NCBI GenBank assembly: GCA_000310025.1
Contig: FN647849.1
Coordinates: 286,793-350,792, forward strand
Origin: Ectocarpus siliculosus
Taxonomy: Eukaryota; Sar; Phaeophyceae; Ectocarpales; Ectocarpaceae
Direction of reading: 5' to 3'
Length of the DNA stretch: 64,000 nt
In this document: positions 37,401-49,900 of the stretch, piece by piece
Numbering within the stretch: position 1 is the stretch's first letter
Layout: every line of letters starts with the position of its first letter
Notes under the pieces: model-generated
The model's input: the letters and a program-made list of their open reading frames with translations, nothing else
Databases searched by the model: none
What the model was told of the DNA's origin: nothing
Translations under genes and position numbers: made by a program

Positions 37401-40400
37401 CAGCCGTCTCGGGTGTACGCCACCTCACATCGGCGTCGACGGTCGCGACCAAGCGAAACAACAGTAAGCCCTGGCTAACATCTACCCCTTCCTCGCCGCC
37501 GTGCTTTGTCTCTCTCCGCCGACATCAATAGGCGTCTGGAGGACAACGACCTGACGACTCTGCCTCCGACCATCTTTAACTCCCTTACGGCCCTGGAAGA
37601 TCTGTAAGTCCCGCCGAAGGCAGGCGGCGGGGTTTCACCCCTGTAATGAAGAACCCACCGATTCTATGCTGTGAAATCGTCGCAAACACGTACGATGCAG
37701 TACAGCTAAGCATCTCGCGTCTTCAACTCCACATTCCAAAACCTTGTCATCGAATGAAAATTGTCGTAGTCGAGCTGCTGACGCCTTGGCCCTCGCCTCT
37801 GCTCTGCTGGCCTCTTTGCCGACGTCCCGAAAACAAACAGGCGTCTGGATGGCAACGGTCTGGTGACTCTTCCCTCGGGAATTTTCGACTCACTCACAGA
37901 ACTTACTGCCCTGTGAGCTCCGCCGAAGTTCACACGCACGGCTTCCACCTTGGTGTTCCCGTGTGATGCATGGCTGAAGTGAATTTATGATAGCCTGCTT
38001 GTTGCCGTTCGCCTGCTGCGAACATCCCATACGTGTCGGTTGTCGATTTAGTTCTGCTCTGCCAGCCACCGTTCCGTCTCGGGTGTACCTCACCTCACAT
38101 CGGTGTCGACGGTCGCGACCAAGCGAAACAACAGCAAGCCCTGGCTAACATCTACCCCTTCCTCGCCGCCGTGCTTGTCTCTCTCCGCCGATATCAAAAG
38201 GAGCATCTCAAGGAACGACCTGACGACTCTGCCTCCGACCATCTTTAACTTCCTTACGAAACTAAATTTTCTGTAAGTCCCGTTGACCGAGGTATGTAGG
38301 CGGTGGGGTTTCGCCCCTGAATAAAGAACCCAACAGTTGGAACTACGTGGTGAAATTATCCCCAAACCGCGTGCTGCGGTAATCCAAAGATTCTACTGTA
38401 GCGTGTTCAACTACCAAGATCTGGTCTTCATCTTCCCAACACTTTTCTTTGAATGTTTGTCGTGACCAAGTGCGTGAACGCAAGTTGCTGATATCTGCCC
38501 CTTATCCCTTTTCCTGTCTGACTCTCTCCGCCGACATCAACAGGGGCATTTCAAACAACGAGCTTCTGACGACTCTGCCTCCCACCATCTTAAACTCCCT
38601 TACGGTCCTGACGTTTCTGTAAGTCCCGCCGAACGAGGGAGGTAATGGGGTTTCACCACAAAATTTCCCCGTTGATGAAGGACCCAAGAAATTGAAGCAC
38701 GTAGTGATGTTGTTCCCAGACCGCGCGATGCAGCACACGCCTAAGCACCTCGCGCCTTCAATTGCCAGTCTGGCTTCATATTCCAAACACGTTATTTGAA
38801 TGAGCATTGTCATTATCGAGTACATGCAAGCAGTGGCTGACACCTGCTCCTTCCCCGCCGCTCTGCTGGTCTCTTCTTTGACGCCCCGAAAATATGCAGG
38901 GTTCTGTCCAACAGTGGTTTGGTGACTTTGCCCTCGGGAATCTTCGACTCACTCGCGGAACTCACATTCCTGTGAGTACCGCCGAAGTTGTAGCACGTAA
39001 AGCTTCCTCCTTGATCTTCCCGCGTGATGCATGGCTGAAGTGGTTGCTACGGGTCGCCAACGACGCACATCCCGTGCGTGTTCATCTGTCGTTTTGGTTC
39101 TGCTCTATCAGTCACCGTTCCGTCTAGTGTGTACCTCACCTCGCGTCGGCGTTGACGACGGTCGCGACCAAGCGAAACAACAAAAAACACCAGTGGCTAA
39201 CACCTTCTCCTTCCCCACCGCTCTGCTGGTCTCTTCGCCTTCGCCCTAAAAACTACCAGGAGTCTTCGTGGCAACAGTCTGACGACTCTGCCTACGGATA
39301 TCTTTAACTCCCTTGAGAAGCTGGGAAGTCTGTAAGTCCTGCCCAAGGCAGGCGGCCGGGTTCACCCGTGTAATGAAGGACCCAACGTGCCAACTATGTA
39401 GTAGTGAAATTGTTCCAAACCCGCGCGATGCAATACACTGAAGCATCTCGTGTCTTCAACTGCTAATCTGGTCTTCATCTTCATCGTCGTAATCGAGTGC
39501 ATGAACGCAGCTACTTACACCTGGCCCTCGCCGCTGCTCTGCCGGCCTATTCGCCGACATCCCGAAAATATCAGAAACCTCAATGGCAACGTTCTGGTGA
39601 CTCTTCCGTCGGGAATCTTCGACTCACTCACGCAACTTGAAACCCTGTGAGTACCGCCGAAGTTGGAGCACGCGCGTTTTCCCCCTTCCTGTTCCCACGT
39701 GATGCATAGCTGAGGGGCTGGTGCACTTTATGTTGTTCTGGTCGCTGTAGTTCGCCGACTACGCACATCCCGCACATCCCATGTGCCATGTGTAGATTTG
39801 GTCTTGCTCTCTCAAGCACGGATGCGTCTCGGGTGTACCCTACCCTAACTTGGTGCGTCGGCTGTCGCGACCAAGCGAAACAACAGCATTGGCGGATACC
39901 TGCCCCTCCCTTTCCGCGCTGCTTGTCCCCCTCGTCTGACACCCGAAAAACAAGCAAGACAAAGGATGTGATGCTGTTGAACGAGTGCTGGACATTGAGT
40001 TGAATTTGATTGGATCTATGTGCATTTGTCTGAGGGCACACGAAATAATCACACTCCAATAACTTTGAAGTATTATGATGTCATGCCGACTACAGTAGTT
40101 GTTTCAGTTGTATCGCCTGCTCGAGGAAAAACCGTTGACAGCTGGGATGGCAACTCACACGTTGAGCCAGTGATCAGCGTGCTTCGTTTTGGGATGATGT
40201 TGATCGAGCATTCGACAATTATACATCGATTGTTCTTTGACCCCGACAAGATATGAAAAAGTCATTCAGGCAGTTTCATTGAGTCGTATGTTCCAATGCC
40301 GCGGTTAACGCCTTTCGTCATTGCGACTTCTGGTCGTGTGCAGGGACGTACGCGAAAACCCGGGCCTGCAGTGCCTCCCCACCGTGCCACCGACGGCGGT

Positions 40401-41267
40401 CAGGTAAGAATTTGTGTCGCCTTGTATTTTCATTTTGGATTCGTTTGTTATTGTTGGTTCAGCACGAGCAAGAAGTCGACATGTAGAATAGCTTTCTGTT
40501 TATTGTACATCTCGAAGCAAATTGATACACGTAACTTAGTCCTAGAGTTCACGTTCCTTGCCGGATTTTTCTAGCATACGGTGGGTACTGACATAGACAG
40601 GAGTTCGAAGTACTGTGTACTTGGCTGCACCTTCTGTTGGATTGCGTGCGCAGCCACACATGATATGTATGTCGAAGGTTTGAGGATTTCAGGATGCAAA
40701 TTGCACGTCTTTGTGCAAGGTTCGCAGCTGTGTACATGGGCGCAATGCCGACGGCGTGATATTTCCGCAGGGTCGCTCACAAACCAATATATTCGCATCA
40801 ATCGTGGGTACTTCTGTGCACGTTAGATGCGCCTTTCACGACATCATCGATGAAAGAACAGAAATACTCCGTTTTGCCGACACCCGCACCTTTCCTCTGC
40901 GTCTTGCTCCGTTTGCCTCCTCGCAGTCAACTGAGGGTCGACACAGTCGGCACTGAATGCGGTGAGTTAGTATGTTCCAAGAGCGATCGGACGAACGGAA
41001 GAACAAAAAATCTGGATGAAACCTCGCACTACAACACTTCACCACACTGCAACTCATCCGTCCTCAACATGTATGTGGATTGAATAAAATTGCGACCTGT
41101 TCGGCCTGCGGCACGCGCTTCGCGGCGTGTCTATACTTCAATGCGTCATCTTGCATGTTTTGTGCATGCACGCGTCTTTGCAACTACAGGGTGTTTCCTC
41201 CCCGATGTAAGCAACCCGTGTGGCGAAAACGAATCATGCTCGCCTGGTGCCAGAGGATTCACGTGTG
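34414..41267 (+). CDS. Secreted Cys-module / LRR / EGF-like protein (3' end unresolved)
   Basis: Sixteen plus-strand exons join in phase for about 430 residues: 34414-34489, 35230-35445, 36051-36120, 36531-36626, 36844-36915, 37170-37250, 37532-37603, 37841-37912, 38201-38272, 38544-38618, 38900-38971, 39260-39331, 39575-39646, 40344-40403, 40927-40961 and 41190-41267. Exon 1 is a signal peptide ending SVHAQ. Exon 2 is one complete Cys-rich module, the same as in the left-edge gene. Exon 4 opens the LRR region (LDLSVCGITDQD). The next nine exons each encode one 24-27-residue LRR of the form L-x-x-N-x-L-T/V-T-L-P-x-x-I-F-x-S-L-x-x-L. A C-terminal cap follows (VRENPGLQCLPTVPP), then a Cys-containing exon and an EGF-like exon (CGENESCSPGARGFTC). 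LRR exons are phase 2-2; the Cys-module exon and the EGF-like exon are phase 1-1. Extracellular recognition is inferred. No membrane anchor or stop was securely found. Confidence 0.88.
35757..36027 (+). repeat. Dispersed repeat, TGGTCTAAC family (copy 4)
   Basis: This is similar to 16548-16822 over its length. Its TGGTCTAAC core at 35980-35988 is followed by a C-run, and the predicted acceptor of exon 3 of the LRR gene comes at 36050. Confidence 0.8.
36844..39646 (+). repeat. Array of nine one-LRR exons with homologous introns
   Basis: The exons start at 36844, 37170, 37532, 37841, 38201, 38544, 38900, 39260 and 39575, spaced 309-362 bases apart. Two types occur. Type A (LTTLP-PTIF-NSL, donor GTAAGT) is at positions 1, 3, 5, 6 and 8. 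Type B (LVTLP-SGIF-DSL, donor GTGAGT) is at 2, 4, 7 and 9. Intron ends are type specific (ATCAACAG or similar before A, CGAAAACAAACAG or similar before B). The array grew by segmental duplication of exon plus intron. Confidence 0.92.
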
Positions 41268-44200
41268 GTAAGAGAACTACATGTAATACCTGACAATCCG
41301 CTCGCTGATGTCGTCGATTGTACATACGCATTAAGCAATTGTCAACGCTGGTGCCGTCTCCAAGTATTTGGTTGTCCCTTCCTTACATGACATGTCCGGG
41401 CCATCAGCCACAATCCATAACGAGCGGTAACAACGAGGGTCATTCCAACCCGAACAACACCAAGTGGCAATATGATAGAGCAAAACAGATGTGCAACATT
41501 GCCCTGGCAACCCACACGCTCAAGCAGAACATTGCTGTGGACAATGTCGTCTCACTTTTCTAAACTGCCGCCGCTACTGCGTTAGGCGGCCACTGCTGTC
41601 CTTCCGTTGCTTCACGCGCTCTGTAGCTGTCACACGTTACCCGACTTTGCTACAGCCCCTGCGTGGACTCGATCACGGAATGACACCCCCAACTATAGAC
41701 TAATAATTCCAAACACCGTGACCCTGGGTTTCCGGTAGAAAATGAAGCCAAATTCTAATTCGACTGTTACAAAATAAACACCAGTTTATTCTATCTGCTT
41801 CGACGAACAAACCTTCCTACTTTCTTCGTCGTAGGATACAGACTTTGCATTTTCTCTCCACGCTTAACCCTTCAGTAGTCGAGCACGCCGTTGGGTATGG
41901 AAGTGGTGTCGCTATTCCCAATCCTTACAGGCAAGAAGCGATTATATTGGCCTGTTTGACATGGCCGTCGAACCCACCACCCAAGCCCAGCATCCATTCC
42001 GGATTTGACATAGTCTACTAGAGTTCCTCACGGCTCGGCAAGGAAACGGATGCGCAGGAAACGTGCGAACTCGCTGGAAGCGCGCAATAAGCAGCAGGGT
42101 TAGGGGTCGAGATCGGGATCTGGTACAAGACGCAATGGATGGTTGCCTTAGGAGCGTTTGTCCGGAAGATACCGTAGAAAACAGAGTGTTGCCAGATGTA
42201 ATGTACCTCTGGTGGCACTAATGAACGATACCCTACTACACACCTTGACGAAAAACGAACACCGACACGTGGCACGTGTAGCTTTTGCGAAACAACGACG
42301 ATGATCAAAATGCACCAGGAGCCGCCATCAAAACTACGAAAATAAACACTCCGTATGCGTCAACGCCATCATTTTGATCCCTTTGCAGGTTTATGAACGT
42401 GGCACTCCTGCCGCCCAATCGAGCATGGTGTGTGTGGAGCCTCCATGCGGTTGACCCACGGTGGGGGCACAGGGGCTGGCCTCGGCCTTGAGTGTTGCCG
42501 CTCGAGCGACATTCATTCTCGAGTCTGGACTTGTCTGCGAAACGCGAACAACCACCAAATAGCGCCGTACGTCATCCCATCTCCTCCTCTCCTCCTTGAT
42601 TGGGTGGGCCGAGGACACGATAACTCCGTGTGTTGGTCGTTGGCCCGGTGCCAAGAGCTCCAGGCGCAGCCTCTCCGTTGCTTCCCGTACACTTGGTTCT
42701 TGGGAAATTGTCGAGTAGTTTCCAGAGAGGCAATCTACCAGAAGCCCCAGGTCGAGCTACTTTTAGCTTTTCTCTCCGGGGGCTGATGTATGCCTGGTCG
42801 GTCAGCGATGGTGTACCTATTGCTTGAACTTTCATTCGTTATGGCGCGTAGAGAGGTGGTACCTTGGCAAGGCGCTGTTTTGTCGGACATGGTGTCAAGA
42901 TGAGCGGCCCTCCTCCCTAGAGAGCTAAAGTGTCACACTGCGTGACTGTGTTGAAATACAGCACATGGCCGCTGTAGGATGTTTGTAGCTGTGTGATTGG
43001 CGTATGCAATGAAAAGTAGATGCGGTGTGAAATACGGTGCATCCGTCTTGCTGGGGGAGGTGAAAAGTGATTCTGGTGAATGAAATGAAGGTAGAGTGAA
43101 AATGGGGTCACGCATGGGCGGGGTTGAAATCGGTTGCTTTTGTTGTACAAAAATCGGTATTGGTAAAAACAGTCTGTTATGAAGTACATAGTGTACGAAA
43201 GACATCAAGTTGTGTTGGTTCGGTGTGATGGTAGACTGTTTTCTTCGATAGAGATGGATTCGTTTGGTCGTACTGGTGAAATAGAAAAAAAGGGGAATGA
43301 AGTATTTGTCTTGGTTCAAGTGTGTGATGGGTGATAAGTGGCGTTTGATAGAACGCAACATGTAGCGGCGAGTTATAGTGAGGAGCTCGTGAATATGTTA
43401 ACTATTGATCGTAGGAGATTGTAATCGTAGCGAGATCCCGAGGCGTGGCGAGCCCCACCAGGCTCACTCCCAACTACAGTACTTCGAGTATCAACATCTC
43501 AACTCTGCAAATAATCTGTAAAGTGGAGAAATTGAAAAGCACAAGACCCAAAATCGACTTCGGCCACTGCCTCCACAGGCTTCGGTCTGCACTTCATACA
43601 GACTGTCCGGAAGTTACCTGCAAAAGGCTTATCCGCCGGCAGACAACCGTTGGTACAGGGCACCTCGACCACAAATATTGACAGATAATGTTATGTGTTG
43701 AGCACTCGTGTGCTGCGTGCCGTGCAGGCTGGTGAAATTTCTCACCACCGTTGGTTCTGGCTTCGATTTTCTCCCTCTTGGTACATTCGAATTGTACATT
43801 GTGTTTGGTGGAAATTCACAGGGTGTTCTCCTTTGATTCTGTGCTTGCTGTAGGGTACATGTACGCATATCGCACCCAGTTCCCCCCCCCCGTCAAACAC
43901 GGCTACATGACATAAACGGGGTATGTGTTACCCTTGATTGATTCCGTCTCTTCGAGATCTAAATTGGCTACATAAGACAATAGATCGAAGGCCCCACTTT
44001 TTCAGCCTCAATTTCGTATCTTCCCAAGATACCTTTCCCAGAGTGCAAACTACGTACTGTGTATCTCCCGCGTCAAGCAGATCGACTGGACTGTCGTGCC
44101 ACGTGTCGGCGACGAGGACGGCGAGGCAGGCTCCGGGAAGTTGGTTGTTGCCGTACTTTGCCGAACGTGGTCGTGGGGGTATACCTCACTCCTGTGCCAG

Positions 44201-46915
44201 AAGGACGCTATGTTCGTAGTCTAAAATGTGGGTTCTGTGAGTCGATGCTAGATCGGACCTAGAGGCCTGCTAGAGAACACGGGATGCTCTGGGCGAAAGG
44301 TAGGGATGCTTGGCACGCCAATATGGTACACTTCCCGTAGGCTTCAATATCATAGTCCAGTTTATCCTGCGCCATCTTTCATCCGCTCACGTCCTGCGTG
44401 TTTCGTGCGAGTATCTGCGGAGTTTCCTACGCTACGGCGACATACATCGGGACGGGTACATAACAAGGGTAGCCTCTGCCCGTCTGAAGCTCTGCTCAAC
44501 GGTCAACATCGCTGAACGCAACGCACTCGACATTTCAAATAGCGTCTACGAGTTGAAGTGCGATGCAAGGAAGTCGTGGCTTTAAGGCTGCGAAGGGTCC
44601 ACGTGACCGGCTGTTGTTGCCGTCATCGTGAATCGCAGACCCATCGCACTCCCCCCCGTCTGCCATATTTCCCTCCGATCCTTCCTGCACCATTCCGTCC
44701 CGCCGCTATGTATCCATCAACCCAACCTACCAGTACCTCCATGACCGCCAACAAACGCTATTCAGAAACACACAGAACGCCAACCAAGCACCACCGGTAA
44801 TGCTCAACGTGGGCCGGATGTAAGTACCACCGATGTAGCTCCGGTTGGAGAGACAAGATACCATCATACCCACAACGAGATCAAGGCAGAGAAAACATGG
44901 CCAGGTATGTATACACGATACTGCACCGACATCAAATGTTTGCCCCCGTTTTCACACGAGTCCACAATCAGTTTCTGTTTCGTGTACCCCTACATAGCAT
45001 ATTCACGCCCATCGGCAAGCTGTGACAGCTGAGACGCACAGCATCCATCCATGTGGGCACCACTACTCAGGCAACCTTTCTTCGTACCCAAACCAAGCTC
45101 GCGCGACGCGCGGAGAGCTTGCAACTGTCTCCTCGCCCGTCAGCCCGTCCCAGTCTCTGCGCATCCAGTCCACCCAATCGCTTCTCGACTTCGACCCGAA
45201 ACGTGGTCCGCCAGCTGGCCAACCAAGCAGCGCAACAACTTCCAATGTTGTTGTGTTCTAGAAAACTCATCGAGGCCTTCTACCTCGCCGGCCACATTTC
45301 TTCGTCCTAGTAGTCTTTAGAGCGACGTTCCCCAACCCTACGCTGAACTTCTTTCCCTACCCCACCCGTTTTTGAGGTGTTTTCCTGGTGTACACACGGC
45401 GTTTTATTTTCTCCGGGCCCCCCTTCTATTCTAAGGTACATCCCGACCACGCAACCCCCACCGTATCAGCGACAAACCACCGTATGCACTCACTCCTCGC
45501 CCGCTGACGAGCCTTCGTCTCCGCAGGTAGATGTTTCACCCCGCCGGTCTCTTCGGCAAGCACAATGAACAAGCGCATGCACCCATCACAAGCTCTAGAA
45601 CAACGCAAGGCGGCGGACTCACTCTCTTGCTGCTGTCACAGCCGTGGACGGGCGCGAGTCACCACTTCCGACAGCAACACAACGGAAACATCGCGGGCTC
45701 CCTTCCCAACCACCCAACCGACGATTGCCGACTGAGAAACCGGAGTTCTCTCGCCATCGGGGTCAACATATCCACCCAGACGGGATGCTGTGAAGAAACA
45801 ACATGCCATGCAACTCCAGATGCCCCCCAATCGCGCCACCAACACCTGCCCCTAGGGCTGACTCACCCTGCCCCGAAAAACACGCAAGCAGAGGTAGGAT
45901 TTGGGCATGTATATCGATGGTTGGTCGTTGATGACAACTCATCTTTTCAGCCCTCTCATAATCGTTACCGCCAACATTGTCGCGCGGACAAGATGATTCC
46001 CTCCTCCACACATGCCCCCAAGCAGCACGGCTGCCCTGGGTAGGGGTGACGCCCCCTGCCAACACTACTCCTCGCCTTGAAGGCTTCCGCGGATTCTCGT
46101 CCCCGCTACATCTCGACCGCAGTCTCTTCCTTGCAGAGCGCTATTGCGAATCCGATAAAACTAAGCCTAGGGGGCAAGACAAGCCTCGTCATCGCGCCAT
46201 AACGACTGGTCGACAATTTTCGGGTTTTGGGCACCGTTGTGCCACCACAGGGTCATCAAAGAACCGAAAGACCGCCCGGGTTCCGGCCAAGTACGTTCAT
46301 CTCCTACTTCGCCGCGATAGCTTCTGCAACCTTCCTTCAGAGCTTTCGTCACTCGAATTCAGGGCACCCTCCAAGGCCAGTCTAACCACCCGGGCCAACG
46401 TGACGGCGACGGCAGTGCGACGCACACCTGCCATGTTCTTTTTGTCCCAACCCGTGCCATCGTTGTGTCCCTGCGATGACTACTGTGGGTGTCGGGTTCT
46501 CTCTTTGTCGCTCGCGTCAGGACTGACGTGTTAACGAGGGGCACCGTGTTTCCTCGGGAGGTAGAGACCTCGCCGCATTTCCATGCCCCGTCACCCCCCA
46601 CTCGGCAATCGAACGCAACAAGCGCGAAGGCACGTAAACCATGACACACCAGAGAGAGAGAAAGAGTGAGCAAACGAGTCCCTCTCGTGGCGCATCAACT
46701 CAAGCTTTCCGCCGCGCCGGCGTCGACGCGGGCACGATGAGCATCCACACAGAACCTCGCATTGGCCGAGAGCAACTCGAACACCTCTCGACTAGGCGCG
46801 GTTCTTGAATATTCCAGGGAAGCAACACAACCTCCAAGCTTCCCTGCAGCCCCCTTCGTTGCTCTAGCCCACATATTCCGCCGCCTTTCCTCAGGTTTTT
46901 CCGCCACCTTTCCGC
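41268..46915. other. Unresolved interval, possible 3' exons of the LRR gene
   Basis: No stop exon for the LRR gene could be fixed. Phase-compatible options are a short exon after 41405, a frame after about 42660, and a Cys-containing frame at 44042-44236 with a pyrimidine-rich acceptor and a GTGAGT donor. A minus frame at 43590-43680 (PCTNGC, later ACGGSGR) faintly recalls the Cys module but lacks its CC pairs. The 42990-43370 stretch is purine-rich on the plus strand. Confidence 0.4.
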
Positions 46916-49900
46916 CTAGAACAATCCGGCTTTGGAGGACGGAAAGAAGCTGCTGCTTCTTGCGCCAACCCCGCCGCCGGCTCCGCTCGACCGGTTGCCG
47001 GGGGAGGCGTTGCGGGAGTAGTAGCCACGGACCTCCATCGGGGTCTCCGGCCTCTTGGGGGCGAACCGGCCGCCCTGTTTATTGGTACGTCATCGAGAGT
47101 GATCCAGGAAATACGTGTAAAATATACCCGGGGGGAGGACGAAACGGAAAGTGCAAAAGGACGGGGAGGGAGGGAGAGGGGGAAGGGTTGCCGATGGGCT
47201 GTCTTTGTGATCGCCGGACGGCGGAGCGACACATGAAAGGTGAGGCGCGAGAACCATGCAGATGCAGTTGCGAGGAATCCGACCTGGAAGATAAAGCGGT
47301 AAGTGCCAATTGGCGCTGAAAGTCTCCTTAGCCATGGAGACGTGACAGACAGTATCGCTAACGCGACCATGTACCACAACGGACTAAAACCGCCGGTGTA
47401 TAACTTGCAGGCCAACCAATCGAAAGCTGGTACCTACACAGGAGAGCCCTCCTACCTACACAGGAGAGTCCTTGAAAGACGTCGAGAAGTCTTGGAAGCG
47501 AAGTATCACAGTTAACGAAAGCGATCTCCTAGACCTCATGAGGGCGATGGCCAGATGCCCCATAGAACATTATCTTGAACTAGCGTGCGATACCAGGACG
47601 AACCTAAATAAATCAAGGGAGGCAAAATATACTCTTACAGATCGATGGCAACCCCCTCCGTACGCGCTGCGGCTGGTCGGCCGCATCTGGACGTGATCCG
47701 ACCCTTCATTACGAAATCGCGAGTATCTCAAACACACCACGACCGAGGATGCCCCCGCAGACAAGCGCGTAGCACACATCGACGTATACTCATTGCTCAG
47801 CGAGTTCGCGGGACGGTCGCTGGTTGTCGACACGCACTCCACACACACACACACGCACACCGCCCCTAGGCTTCCGAACCGCACGCACACTCATATCCTC
47901 CCCCATGACGCCCTCTCACGAGTCCGCAGATCATGGCCTTTATTTAGAATCACCTTGTGTTTTCAACCGCAATGACGCTGACATCAAAATATTTGGTCAG
48001 CCGGCTTGTACAAATAGAACAACAAACACCGCCCCGCAGGGTTCGAAACGCACGTCCAAACACACACACACACACACACACACTCACACACTCACACTCA
48101 CACTCACACTCACACTCACACTCACACTCACACTCATCCCCTGCTGGGCGGAAAAGGTCGGTGATGGGGTGACGGAGTGGGACGAATGGCCCTGCCCGTC
48201 GCGCGGCCGCAGCATCGGGCTAACGCGGTCGCCGGTGGCGCCGTTTCCGCTGCCGCCGCGGGACGTGTTCGGACGGGGTATCGGCCAGGACGGCCTGGAA
48301 CTGCGACCACCGCCCGCTGCGTAGCCCGCTACACCCCTGAAATGTTTTGGTTTGAACGGGTTGTAAGAGTACAGACGGGGGTGGGAGGGTTGCGGTGGTA
48401 TTTTACGTGCTGCTCAATATCCCGACCTCGCGTGCGGGTCTCTTCAAGCAACACATCCAATGACGCTGGTTGATTTTGATTGCCTGACAAGTCCTTTCCT
48501 TGTTTTGACTCTCCCGCAAACACCACCATCAATAGAAGCAGCAGCACGCAGCACTCGCGAGACCCACCCACCCTACCGTATCTATTCAACCTGTTTACAG
48601 GGCAAAATAACAAAGTAATCCCATCGCACCGCACCTGTTGCTTGAGTGAGGAGAGTTGGTTCCGATGCGATCACCAGGGCGCGGCATGCCCGCAACGCCG
48701 AGACCACCGCCACCTCCGCCGCCGCCACCCGGACTAGCGGCTCTCCGAGGAGGGCCTTGGTGCTGCATCGATCCTGATGAAATACACGGTGTTACTTTGG
48801 TCGCCATAGTTACTGCTGGTGCTGCTGCTGGTGCTGCTAGTGCTGCTGTTACCGGTGCTTTCATTGTTGTCGTTACCGATCTTACTGAAGCTACTGTGTC
48901 ATCCGCTGCTGAGGCTGAGGCTGTAGATACTGCAAGCGCTAGATGCTGCCATGATGTACCCCCCCTCACCTTTACCTTCATCCGTTTTAATGAAACAGAC
49001 CCTCTGACTTAGGGTTGGCCGCAAAGGCTGGGTTGATCATGATATGGGTCGAGTTTGCACGAACCACATGTCACTGGACGGCGGAACGACGAAAGCAACA
49101 GTGTGAACCTCCACCTCCCGCCACTAGATAACCCTGCACTTGTAGCGTGAAATCCTTCGCGGGGAATGACACCCGGGGGATAGGGGAAGAGAACCCGGAC
49201 TTTCCCCCCAACTAGACGCGGGGCGTGTTATGTTGACAGGGTTTAGGTTGTTTACTAATAGTGGTCCTTGAGATATGTTGACCGAGCATCATTCCGTTCG
49301 AGCTGGCGTTTTACGTGTTAAGCTCGCCCAGAAACAGGTACCGCGGACGTTTAGGATGCATCCACCACGTGCCTATTACATTGAGGCTACAGATCCTTCC
49401 TTTTCGGCAACTCTGCGCAATGCGTTCGGTCTCCTGTCGGAGACGGAAGGCAGGGATTGCGTTGGAACCTCTAGTCAAGCCGCGCCCTTACCTCCCTGTC
49501 CGCCGTTGAACGAGCCGGAAGGGCCGCGCATGGCGCCTGCTCGCGGAGATTCGGGAGGTGTGAAACCGCCGCCCCTGCTGGGGTCGGTGGTCTTCCTCGG
49601 AGCGATAGTCAACGCACGGGTGAAATAAACGCATGCGTTTGCAAGAAAATCGGGGGGCGGGGTGGGTACACCGACTATTAGGGAGGGAGGGAAGTCGTCG
49701 GGAAGGTTGCAAGTTAGCAGGCCGGTTGGGTGAATCCGGACGCACTGCTTCTTGTATCCATGGCTTGTGGAGGGGTTAGACGAAGGTCGGCGATGTTTGG
49801 AGGCTACCTATCCTTCCCAAGCGCCAATCAGTCTTCTTCCAGTACTTCATCGGGCGAGGTGTTCGAGCGAAAGGGACGACTGAGGGATCATAAAAAATTA

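Noticed and set aside
48407-48510. Extra minus-strand exon (34 codons) for the RING gene
   Set aside because: It is open and has splice-like edges, but exons 48762-48675 and 48316-48132 join in frame without it; inclusion would break the phase. It might be an alternative exon.
49275-49628. 117-codon plus-strand frame with an ATG
   Set aside because: It lies in an intron of the RING gene, with no domain and no splice support.
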